64,000 bases of DNA from Anaeramoeba flamelloides (Eukaryota; Metamonada; Anaeramoebidae), in contig JANTQA010000070.1 in the NCBI GenBank assembly GCA_027625915.1, forward strand, positions 7,569,001 through 7,633,000, written 5' to 3'. This document shows, one piece after another, positions 1 through 11,200 of the stretch. The notes below the pieces were generated by a model, which was given only the letters and a program-made list of their open reading frames with translations, was not told the DNA's origin and did no database searches. A program made the position numbers and the translations under genes. The stretch's first letter is position 1; every line of letters begins with the position of its first letter.

Positions 1-401
1 CATTAAATTATTGCCTTAAAAACAAACAAATTGAATTATTAAAAAAAAACAAATTAATGATAAATAACAATTTGTGAATTTTTAAATGGTTATATTAGAA
101 TTGAGTTTAATCGAGATATTATAAAATAAAATTTCCCTGATTTTTTGGGAATAGCTTACATCGTATATTGTTATTTCATTATTATTCGAATCAAAACAAT
201 TAAAATTTGATTAACAAATTAAAAAAAAAAAAAAATTAAATTTTTTGTAAAGTTTATCTAATCTATTGACAAATCTTTAATAATTTAAAAAATTCGTCAA
301 GGCAAAAAATATTCATTTTAAAGAAATAATTATTTTGTGTATATATGATGATTTTTTTTTCAAAAAAAAAAAAAAAAAAACATTCACAAACTTTTAAACA
401 A
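1..401. other. Non-coding A/T-rich flank
   Basis: No supportable gene is visible. The stretch holds A and T homopolymers, including a long A run just before the end of the DHHC gene, and is probably the 3' flank of that minus-strand gene. Confidence 0.6.
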
Positions 402-1819
402 TTAAATATCCTGAAATTCTCGATTGGGATGTATTGATGGTGGGAATAAAAACTGTTTAATATTAAGAAATATCCCTTTATTATATGTATTCTTTAAATT
501 TTTTGGATCAAGATGAGAAATTTGATCATGGTGTTTCGCATAAGGATTTATTTTTGAATCCAACTTTGCATTTTCAAGATCTGTTTCAGTTTCATTTTGT
601 TTATTATTATTATTACCATTATTTAAACCATTATTTATATGGGTTAGTTCTGTATTTTCTGGTTGGTGTGCTACTATTGAAAGTGTGTTTTGGGATTTTT
701 GTTGTAGCAATAAATATTCTTTTAATTGCTTAAACTTGGTTGCTTCATTTGTAGTCATGTTTTTGCAAATTAAAAAAAGATTATTGAAAAGAAAGGTTAA
801 TAATAGGAAAACAATAAATAACAGGACGAAAAACTGTTTAAATATCCGGGGAACAACTTTTCTCAAAAAACTGATCATAAAAAAAAACCCGACTTCTAAA
901 ATATTTCCTTTGGAGTCACGAAATACTTGTTTAAACATTTTGCTTTTGTCCACCTTGAATTTAAAAATGCAATACATCGTGTAACAAACGTACAAGCAAA
1001 TCGTTAAATTTGAAACCAGGAACAGCACAAATATCCGATGGTTTCTTTCCCCGATGGTATTCATAAGCCACCCACAATAATGATCATATTTGGGAATGCA
1101 TTTATTGAGCATACGGCAGTGTTTGGACCTTGCTGGTTTTCGCAAATTGCAAGTCGGGCAATCCTCTTCAAAATAAATAATTTTGTCGTGTGGATACAAT
1201 TTCAAATAATGGCGAATGTTCGAGTTTGTAATTTCTCCTGGGCTAACAAAGATCCCGCAGATTATCACCACGGCTAAAACGATGAGCATCACACTTACTG
1301 TTCTTAAATTGGAATTTGTCATCACCCCAAGCTCTTCAAAGGGTTTGTAGGCCCCTTGGTACCATTCTGTAGTTTCATAATATATTATCCACAAATAGAT
1401 AATTAAGACCAAGGGGTTGCGTTCGCCGTGAAAGACTTTCCCAAGCATGTTAAAAATCGAATTCATACCTGATCCAAATATTCGAACAAGCAAATTCCTT
1501 GATTGGGAACGTGTTTTTTTGGTTTGGTTAAATTCGGATTTAAATGTTGTTTGAAAAAATTCGATCAGACGGTGTCGAAATGGAAAGAGAAAAACATAAA
1601 GACAAAAAGAAAAAAAAAAAAAAAAAAGGATTCTTTTAAAAAGAACAATAAACAACAGGAATATTACAACCAAGAAATTTGAAAAACATACCTGAGCTTA
1701 ATAAAGAAAGTTGACGTTAAAAAACGGTAAAGTTTTCCAATACGTCCATTTTGGAATCTTGGTGTTGGTCCAAAAAGTAGGACAAATAAAATAAATAATC
1801 CAATTCCCAAAGTGATCAT
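402..1819 (-). CDS. DHHC-type protein S-acyltransferase, ZDHHC4/Swf1-like, with DHYC active site
   Basis: Transfers palmitate to cysteines of membrane proteins, probably at the ER or Golgi. Proposed model is two exons, 1819-1692 and 1497-402, giving 407 aa. The donor GTATGT (from 1691) follows an exon encoding a first membrane helix and the motif FGPTPRFQNGRIG, which is typical of the ZDHHC4/Swf1 branch. The acceptor at 1498 joins FFIKL-R to NLLVRIF in frame. An in-frame acceptor near 1639 would add a Phe-rich stretch and fits the family less well. The zinc-rich domain runs about residues 156-200: CPTC, RKPARSKHC, then DHYC at 181-184, then membrane helices and the TTxE-like MTTNE. DHYC instead of DHHC also occurs in yeast Akr1. 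Two usual zinc cysteines are replaced, by Leu173 and Thr190. The tail is Asn-rich. Family assignment is firm; the exact start is inferred from the first Met after an in-frame stop. Confidence 0.92.
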
Positions 1820-3837
1820 ACTCCAATAATATCCTTTCAAAGACTCAATTAATTAATTTAGGTTTGGTGTTATAAATTTGAAGAACGATCCTGTAAAGCT
1901 AAAAAAAAAAAGGAGAATAGATAAATTTCTAAGGCACAACCAAAAAAAGAAAAAAAAATGATAATATTTTGTGATTATTTCTCGGGTTGTCATCTATTGT
2001 GAATGTTCTCACTTTTTTTCAACAGACATACAAAAAAAAATATTTTCAATAGGTTTAATTAAGGGTTTTCTTTTGTACATTATTGAAAGAGCATTAGTTA
2101 CCTGAAATGTCTTTTTGTAATTTAAATTTTCTTTATCAACTGAAAAATTTATTTTTATCCCAAAAGGTGAATAAGGAAGACTCAAAACAAAATCACAAAT
2201 ACTTTTCTGTTTCTAAAAAGTTTTTAGTTTTAATCTTTTACCTGAAGAAATAATTTTGTAGAAATGTTTATAAAATTATTTCAATTTTGACTTTCTCTTG
2301 AAAATAAAATGGAACCAAATTTCATCCCTTTGTCCAATTGGAATTCTTATCGATCCCCTTCCTTTCAGGTTATAAGTTCAACAAAAAATTATCAATCAAA
2401 GCAACAAATACAGCATTGGGTAAAAGTTTCTGAATTTAATAGATTATTGTTCATCAAACTAAATTGAAGACCTTTACAGTTGATTCCCGTTTTTCCAATT
2501 ATGAAATCTGAGGGTCTTTTAGAATTTTTAGTTTAGGATATCGAGAGAAATCTAATGATCTGAAGGTATCAAACAAGCAAATAAAGACGACAAATCACAA
2601 TCAATTTCTTTGAAATAGCTTATTTTGATAAAGAAAAATTGAAAATCAAAAGAAAATAGTTTCCCATTTAGAATTTATATATGAAAATATAATCCAGTCA
2701 AAGGTTCCCAGCATTTAAGGGTTTCATAACTTTAAAGGGTTGAATGGATATTAGAAGAATAAATTTATTTTGGTAAATATCAAAATTAACCCATTATTTC
2801 ACATTTGTTATTTCACACTTTTGCTTTGCTTTTTTTGTTGGATGATTTTTGATTGATAAGTAATTGTATTAAATTATTTTTTTTTAAGAAGATCTCGTCT
2901 TCAGGTAAAAAAAATGATATTTTAATATTTTTCAAAGTGTGAAAATGATTGTAAAAAAATTAAATTGATTTCAATTGGAATTTTATTTATCATCAACTGA
3001 AGATCAAAATGAAAAAAGTTGTTTTTATCGCTAGGTAAAAAAGAATTTGATTTTTTCAATTTTATCAAAAATATAATAATTGGTTGAATTTACATCATAT
3101 TTATAATTAAGATGCTATAATTTTTATTGTTCTATTTATTTCTCATATAATTTTTAAAGGTTAATTCTCATAAATAATTGATATTTGAAAATAAAAAGTG
3201 TAACATTTTTAAATAAATTGTGCAAAGCATTCATATCTAATCAGTATTAATAGTTCACTTTTTTTATTTTTTTTTTGTAATTTACAAATATAATCACTAA
3301 TAAAGAGAAATTTTGATTAAATATAAAAATAAATCTCTTAATTTTGGGAAATATCTTAAATGGAAAGTAATAGAAAAATTAAAACAGGTTTCAAAAAAAA
3401 ATGAAAAAGGTAATAATTAACAAGAGTTTTTCTAATTATTTAGAGTTAGTAATTCAATATTAAAATTTACAATCGATAATTTGGAATAGAATATTAACGT
3501 TTTAAGTATACATGTGATCGTTTGAAAATGTTTTGACTCTATTTTTTGTTAAAATTGTTATCATTGTTATTTTTTTATTGAAAAGTTGATTGTATCTTAA
3601 TTGTTAAAATGAACAATTTTTTTTTCTTTCTTAGCAAAGTTAGTTTCTTTTCCTTTTTTTTTTTTTTCGGGGTGAGTGGTATTTTATTTCATTTATGAAA
3701 TTATTTTGTTAATTGATAATAAAATATTTTCAAAAAGAATAAAAAAGGGCATTTTATATGACAAGAATTTGAACGAATCCATCTCTATTTAACAATTCTA
3801 TTTTGTAATGTTTGACATATTTTGTAAATAAACTTTT
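1820..3837. other. Intergenic A/T-rich DNA
   Basis: No gene is clearly supported except the weak small reading frame at 2309. Many short GTA and AG dinucleotides flank small open stretches, so small exons of an unrecognised plus-strand gene cannot be excluded. Confidence 0.4.
2309..2467 (+). CDS. Possible small ORF or first exon, unknown
   Basis: An open frame of 52 codons starts MEPNFIPLSNWNSYRSPSF and has a less biased composition than its surroundings. A plausible donor (GTAAAAG) lies inside it after the codons for QIQHW, so it could be the first exon of a larger gene. I could not find following exons that keep frame, and no family is recognised. Chance is a real alternative. Confidence 0.2.
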   Translation: MEPNFIPLSNWNSYRSPSFQVISSTKNYQSKQQIQHWVKVSEFNRLLFIKLN

Positions 3838-4602
3838 TTTCAAAAATTAAGACTCACTTTATAATGTTAATGGAAGTTGTTTTGAGAGTTAATCCCTTAT
3901 TCCTATCAAAGAAATAATTTTAAATTTATGGATCAGAATCCAATTTTCTAATTTTGTAAATTTTTGTTTTGATTTTCCAAATTTTTCTTTTTCTTTTTTT
4001 TTTTGATTTCTTTTATTTTTTCGATTTATTTTGATACTTTTTCTTCTTTTGTTTTCATTTTTTCTTTTTTTTTTTTTCTTCTTCTTTTGCAAAAGATCCA
4101 GTTGGAAAAAAAAATATCTTCGAAAAGATCAATAATAACTAAGAAAATATTGACTTTGTAATACCTTTTAAAATGATTTTAATTAATACAAAAAAATCTT
4201 CTAGTTAACATTTTTTTCAGTGAAGGTTAAGAACTAAAAAATCTGTAGTGCTCATTTCAAAATTTTTCACTAGTTTTTTGAGTTTTTGGGTTTTATTTTT
4301 TATTTTTTTTTAAAGACATTACAAAGTCAATATTTTCTAAATGCTTAAAACACTTTTCGAAGATCTTTTTTTTCACATGATATTTTGTAAATAAAATAGG
4401 ATCAAAAAAAAAAAAATGAACAAAAAAAGTATCAAAAGAAAAGGTAACACAAGAAAAAGAAAAATAAAGAAAAATTAAAAGAAAAATAAAACAAAAAATG
4501 AACAAAATAAGAAAAAATGATCTTGATCTAACAATTAAAAGAAAAAATGAATCAAATATTGGATAAATATTCATAATAACTTCCATTTAAATAATGATGT
4601 GG
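3838..4602. mobile_element. Repeat family A, copy 1 (foldback, MITE-like)
   Basis: The left end reads CAAAAATTAAGACTCACTTT and continues ATAATGTTAATGGAAG. The right end around 4575-4602 is its diverged reverse complement. The two arms, about 300 bp each, contain matching pieces (for example 4120-4160 against 4319-4360), so the unit folds back on itself. The same sequence recurs at 18476-19046 and 19480-20036. Short open frames inside are low-complexity and not believed. It looks like a non-autonomous DNA transposon relic. Confidence 0.7.
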
Positions 4603-6505
4603 GTCATTATTCTTGAAAAAAATAGATTATTTATTGTTATTGTGTTTTGTTTTGATTTTGGAAAAAAAGTTTATTTTTCATTTTTTTACAAGAATTTTAT
4701 TATTTTTTTTTATTTTTTAAATTTGGAATATTCCAATAATAATAGTATTTCAAAGTACAATGTGGTAACATATTGATAAATTTTAAATTTTGTATATACT
4801 GTTACAATATTTTGGATACCGATAAATTATTTATTATAGTATTTTGGTTAATGTTTCAGTGTAAATTCCCTAAAAAGGAAAAATAATAACTTTTCAATTT
4901 TGGCAAAATTTTCAGAATTGGTCAAATTCCTAATTTTTTTACAATAGTCAATTCTCTTTAAATATATTAGCTGTATGTATTCACAATCCCCTTTTCACAT
5001 AGGTTAAGATATGTTATGGTGTAGTTTAGAGTCTGTTATAGTATCGTAGAGTATTTGGATAGGATTTTGAAAAAAAAAATAATTAAAAAGACGAATTCTA
5101 ATTGTGAAACTTGTTTTCAGGGGGGGATTACCATAAAACTTTGGTGTTTAAATTGGATTTTGTACAAATTTTTCTAAAAATATTTATTATTGATGTTTTT
5201 AACTTTTTGTATTTACTACAAAAACCAGTAATAAGATAATAATAATCACAAAATAATTTATTTTATTTTTACTCTCAAAATCATAAAAACCATTCAAAAT
5301 TTTCATATCAATGAAAATAATCAAGAAACTCTTCAAAAAAGTGAAAAAATCCAATATGATTAACTTTGAAATTTGACCAAAAAAGAAAATTAATAAAATA
5401 CCCCAAAAAAATATCCATTTAATTTTGGTTGTTTTGATCATTAAATCTTGAAATATTTTGATGTTTAGATAAATTTTTCAATAAAAAATTTTTTTTTTTT
5501 TCATTTTGACAAAATTTGGATTAAAAAATAAAATCACAATAACAAAGAAAAAATTTTTCAAATGTTATAAAAAATTTATCAATCTATTTGTTGATACAGG
5601 TGCACCTATAAGATTTTTAATTATAAAATTTTCTTTCTCAGATATTTTTTTCTAAATTCTATATCTTATAATCCTTTGATAACAATTCAAATTATAATTT
5701 TTATTTCGGTACAATTAGGTTATCCTGATTTCTGGGGAATAAATAAAAATCAATTTTGAAGTTTCCTTGTTTAAAAATTAAGTTCCAAGAATTTATATAT
5801 TTTAAAAGTTTTCTTGTAAAAACATTGATGAAATACTATAAATTACAATATTTTTACAATACTTAAATAAGCCTTATGTAATTCATTTTCTTAATATAGG
5901 ATCTTATATTGTAGCACATACGAAGTTTCAAATATGAATATTGTAAGAAACACATAATATTCTTTTTCCAAATAATTCAACAATTTAAAAAATGTACTGA
6001 ACACGTATTAAAATAGGTATTAATTGTGTATCACATGTTAATGTTTGATATGTGTGATTTAATTTTGGATCATGTTTTCCTGTTCCAAGAGAGATCTGTT
6101 CTAGATCTGTTCAGATTGGAAAAAATTCATGTGTGAATTTATATTCACAGGCTTATCAATTTTATATAATCCACAGAAGTCTGCATTATTCAACAAAACC
6201 AAAGACAGCCAAAATATAATTTGATTTCTAAAAATTATTTTGTCATAAGTTTGTGATTGGGTGTAATTAATTTCACAAATCAAGTTTTTATAATAATACC
6301 AAAAAAAGATTTACAAAATAATTCAAAGAAACCTAATATATTTTTCATAGGTTACTAGAATATACCAATAAACATTTATTTCAGGATGAAATAATAATTG
6401 GTTGAGGGGAGGAATAATTAATTTTATAATAATTATTAAAAATGACAAAAATTTTAATATTTATATTTAAGGATTATCGTTACCATAGATATCTCTATAA
6501 TCAAA
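4603..6505. other. Intergenic A/T-rich DNA
   Basis: No gene, RNA or strong repeat recognised. Short open frames here are Phe/Ile/Lys-rich translations of A/T tracts. The motif GATTGGGTGTAATTAA near 6257 resembles the end of repeat family C and may be a solo terminus. Confidence 0.45.
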
Positions 6506-7200
6506 GTATCTTACAATTGGGTGTAAATGATATTAGTGCACCATGGCTCAAATAGTTTATGTGACTCTAAAAAATTTATTATAAATCTTAATGCATAAAA
6601 AATTATTTCATTTTTTTACTAATGATCACTTTTAAAAAAGTTTCATTTTTGGAATTATTTGTTTTAATTCCTTTTCCAAATCTAATAATAGAAACTCCTA
6701 AATACAAGTATTCTGGTATTTAATAATTCATATTTAGAATTTCCAAAAGTAACTATTTTTATAATTTTTTACTTTCAAAGATTAACTTAATAATCATCAA
6801 CATAAAAGTACAAAGACTGATAAGTTTAAACCCCTTTTGATAAAGCTACTTGTAGCATCAATATATTTCCATGATTTTAGAAATAATTTGTCAAAAAAAT
6901 TTATTGGTTAAGTATTTAATTGTAAAAAAAAAAGAAATTTTATAATAACTAATCTACATATGGCCACAAATTTAAGAAGGATATTTTGTGACTTTCAAAG
7001 TCTGAGTATTGATTATCCATCCTTTAAATTTATGTCGAAATGCAGATTTTATTCTGAAATTGTTGTGTTTTTTACTAATACATAGATCATTTTTAATTGA
7101 TGAGATCAACAAATATTACTACTTGACTAATTGATTTTTTAGAGGCATTTGAACCATGTAACACAAATGTGGTTACGTTCCCTAACAACAGACTTTGATC
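6506..7200 (-). mobile_element. Repeat family C, copy 1 (about 690 bp, MITE-like)
   Basis: The reverse complement of this segment aligns over its full length with 53160-53860, including the piece reading CTTCTTAAATTTGTGGCCAT and the piece ATTTGTTGATCTCATCAATT. One end carries TTGGGTGTAAATGATATTAG. The other end is more diverged. Inner arms near both ends are inverted copies of each other (GGCTCAAAT and ATTTGAACC). No transposase is present. It is probably a non-autonomous DNA transposon. Confidence 0.75.
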
Positions 7201-8202
7201 CTATGCTTCTCCTTGGTAGACACTAATCCCTTATGTATTGTTTGAATTTCCAAAAAACTTTTTACAAAAAAATATTTTCAAATTTGGAAATGTGTAAAAA
7301 AACAAGTATTTCGTTTTTCAAACGATTAATAATAAGATAAAATTCGTTTAAAAAATAAATAAGAAATATATTGCCAAAATATTTAAATAGTTACATTAAA
7401 AAATTTTGGAATAAATAATACCAATATAAAAGTCTGAGATATGATCTTTTTTAGTTTGGGGTTTTAGTTTTTTTTTTTTTTTCTTCTTCTGTTTAAGGAG
7501 TCATAAAGATGGGGTTTATATGAAAAATGGGATGGCACACATAAGAAATAAAGTGAGTTCAAAATTTAAGTAACGAAATTCTTTTGGAAACCCCGAGCAC
7601 AGTGCTGATAGAAATGATAATTGTGATCCTCTTTCGGTTCCAAAGCACATATAATGAAGAAGATGTATCTTGTTATCTGAAAATTAACCAAAGTTCAAAT
7701 CTTCACAATTCTCCATCGATAATTGAAATCTTGAATTATTTTTAACTTGAAGTATTTGTATTTTTATTTTAAAAACTTTTGTTCAAAATAAATCCCAAGA
7801 TCGGAGAGTCTTGATGAATAAAGCAGAATATATTCAATGAATAAATTATTGAATAATTCTAAGGGTGTAAACGTGTGACCTTTATCTTAGGTTCATTAGA
7901 AAATAAATGTTTCAAAATAAAAACATAAATCAACAATAAATTGGAAAAAATTTCATTTTTAACTTTTCAAGCAAATAAAAAAATAATTTTTTAAATTTTT
8001 ATTATTTTAAAAAATAAAATATTTTTGTTAAAAGTTGTCATAATAATAAAAGGGTGCATTGAAAAATAAAAAAAAAAATATAAAGTAAAAGATGAATCAT
8101 AAAAATAAAAAAGGTATAGTATTGGTTTTTTTTTGTTAAAATATAACAGATCAACCAAAAAAAATAAGAAAAATGATGTGTGTAAAGTGATTATTTATTA
8201 AT
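7201..8202. other. Intergenic, 3' flank of the cadherin-like gene
   Basis: No gene seen. It holds A/T tracts and a (T)n(CTT)n run near 7468-7490, and it lies downstream of the minus-strand membrane-protein gene. Confidence 0.5.
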
Positions 8203-11200
8203 TTAGTCAGAATCATCACTATCATCAGAATCGTCAGAGTCATCATCGTCAGAGTCATCATCATCTGAATCATCATCGTCTGAATCGTCATCATCTGAAT
8301 CATCATCATCGTCATCGTCATCATCATCATCGTCGTCGTCGTCGTCATCTGAATCATCATCGTCATCATCATCATCATCAGAGTCATCATCATCTGAATC
8401 GTCATCGTCTGAATCGTCGTCATCAGAATCATCAGAGTCATCAGAGTCATCAGAGTCGTCAGAATCGTCAGAATCGTCATCAGAGTCGCTATCTTTGTTT
8501 TTTTTATTTTTCAGTTCAACATCTTTTTCCTTGTCTTTTCTCCAAGATTTATTACCTGCAATACTTGGTAAAATGTCTTCTGGTGAAACATCACGATCTT
8601 TATAATGAGTTTTATAATACCAGGCAGCTAAGAAACAGAGTGCGACAAATGCAATGGAACCGATAATACTTCCTGCAATAACTCCTCCGCTAACACCGTC
8701 ATCATCATCGTTTTTTGTTGTGGCAGGTTCAGTTGAGGTTATAGAAAATGTTTGAGATACGGAATTGTCGTTACATCCATCAACAACGGTAACCTTAAAA
8801 ACATAGGTAGTTGCAACATCATCAGGAAGTGTTCCTGAAAATTTAATTACCTCGTTATCAAATTTAACCCAAGAAGGTAAATCGGTATCTTTGTCATCAT
8901 CGACCAAATAAGCGTTGATTGTTAAAGTTGAAAACTCATCATCATCATCAGTGATAGAGTCTGCTCCAAATTCCGCTGTAAAGTCTGATCCTTGAGTTTC
9001 CTCCTCGTCATCAAATTCTTTTTCAAATTTCGGTTTTGCATTAAGAGTTGTAATATCAAAACTATCTTCGACAGTCTGATCGCAATCATCCGATGCACTA
9101 ATAGTGACTGTTCCTGTTGTTGCACATGTTGGTGCTGTAATAGTAAATTTTTTTGATTCCGAGTCATATTCGACCCAGTTTGGTTTATCTGTTATTGTTA
9201 AATCAACAGTTCCGTCTTCGCTATCTGTAAAAGCATTTGTTGGGATAGTGTATTCAAGTGTCGTGCCATGTTTTAGATCATTTTGATCTGTAACAGGATC
9301 ACTGCCAATGACAGGATTATCATTAAGAGACTTATATGTAAATGTATCAGTAATGTTGAAACCACAAATATCTTCTGCTGTTATTGCAATCACAAAATCT
9401 TGTGGGCAAAGTGTCGAAGTATAGGTTAATTCGTTATTTTCAAAACCCCAACCGCTTGGTAATTCGGTCTTACCCTCTTCTACAGCTTGTAAGCTGATAT
9501 CAATACCATCAAAGTTTTGATTTTCTCCTGATATGTAAATCATTTTACTATATTGGGTTTCAGGAGCTTGTGTTAAATCATCTGTTAAAGCTTTTGTTAT
9601 GCTTGGTTTTTTTCCAGTAACATCAAAGCTGAATTCCATGGAAGTTTCTCCACTACATACATCTTCTTTAGCGGTAACTTTGATAATTTCGTTCCATTGA
9701 CAACCAGTGTTTGGTGTTGTTCCACTGAATTTTCGTTCGCTAGCAGTAAATACAAGCCAAGTAGGTAAATCTGAGCCATCTTGTAGTGTAGCTGTAACGG
9801 TAAAAGCATCATTTTCATCATCATCAAAATCATTATCAAAAAAGTTAAAATCAAAAGCTTCATCACCATCTTTTTCTTGATCAGCAATTTGTTGACTTGG
9901 TAGATTTGGTGGATTATTTTTTCTAGTAAGTGTAAAGCTATTGCTTTCTGAATCAGCACAGCCATCATTAGCTTTCACATTGATAGTATAAGTAGATGTA
10001 CAGTCTGTTGGTGGATTGCTTACAGTAAACTCGCCTGTGTTTTCATCTAATGTTAACCAAGAGCTTAAGTCTTCATCAGCGGTATATGATAATGTTAAGG
10101 AATTTGGTGTTTCCGCATCATCAAATCCATCATCATTTAATGTAAATGTCGAATCTTGAGAATCGGATATCTCTTCATCAGGATATCCGTTATCAACTAT
10201 AGGTACTTCATTAATTGTTTTTAAAGTAAAAGAAGCAGTGGCTGTCTGAGAACAATCATCAGTTACAGTTACTACAATGGCACGATCTTTTGTACATTCA
10301 GTTATATCACTAATATCTGTGTCTACAGTAAATACACCTGTAGCTGCGTCTAATTTTAACCATGATACAGGAGCAGCAGCATCAATTGTATATGAATATG
10401 CCAAGGTATCACCAATAGTAGAATCATCATCAGAAAAAGTTGTTGATGTATCGTAACTTAAGGTATCTCCAGTATTGTTGATCTCTTGATCTACAAGATC
10501 ATCAGCACTCGTTGGTGATCTGTTGTCTAGAATTTCAATCGCAAATTCTGCTATTACTGAATTTGTGTTTCCATGTGCATCGGTTGCAATCTTTTGAATT
10601 TGCATTGGAGTTTCATCAAAATTACATTCTTCATTGGTTAAATCCCATTTGAGTTCTTGACTTTCGACTGATAACCAACTTGGTAAAGCACTACCGTCTG
10701 CTTTCAAAAAGCTATAAGTTATAGTATCATCTTCAGGATCAGTAAAGGTTTGAGTAGTAGTAATTGTTCCTGTTGTCTTTCTGTAAACATCATAACTTGA
10801 TGCACCATCATTGTTGTAGACAGGTGCTTCATTAATTGTTTTTAAAGTAAAAGAAGCAGTGGCTGTCTGAGAACAATCATCAGTTACAGTTACTACAATG
10901 GCACGATCTTTAGTATCATCATTTTTAGTTGTAATATCTGAGTCTACAGTAAATACACCTGTAGCTGCGTCTAATTTTAACCATGATACAGGAGCAGCAG
11001 CATCAATTGTATATGAATATGCCAAGGTATCACCAATAGTAGAATCATCATCAGAAAAAGTTGTTGATGTATCGTAACTTAAGGTATCTCCAGTATTGTT
11101 AATCTCTTGATCTACAAGATCATCAGCACTCGTTGGCGATCTGTTGTCTAGAATTTCAATCGCAAATTCTGCTATTACTGAATTTGTGTTTCCATGTGCA

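Noticed and set aside
3889-4092. Lys-rich frame resembling a ribosomal or nucleolar peptide
   Set aside because: Translation of pyrimidine-rich low-complexity DNA inside repeat A copy 1.
8151-8480. Met/Thr-rich frame across the Ser/Asp array
   Set aside because: A frame-shifted shadow of the Asp/Ser codon array.
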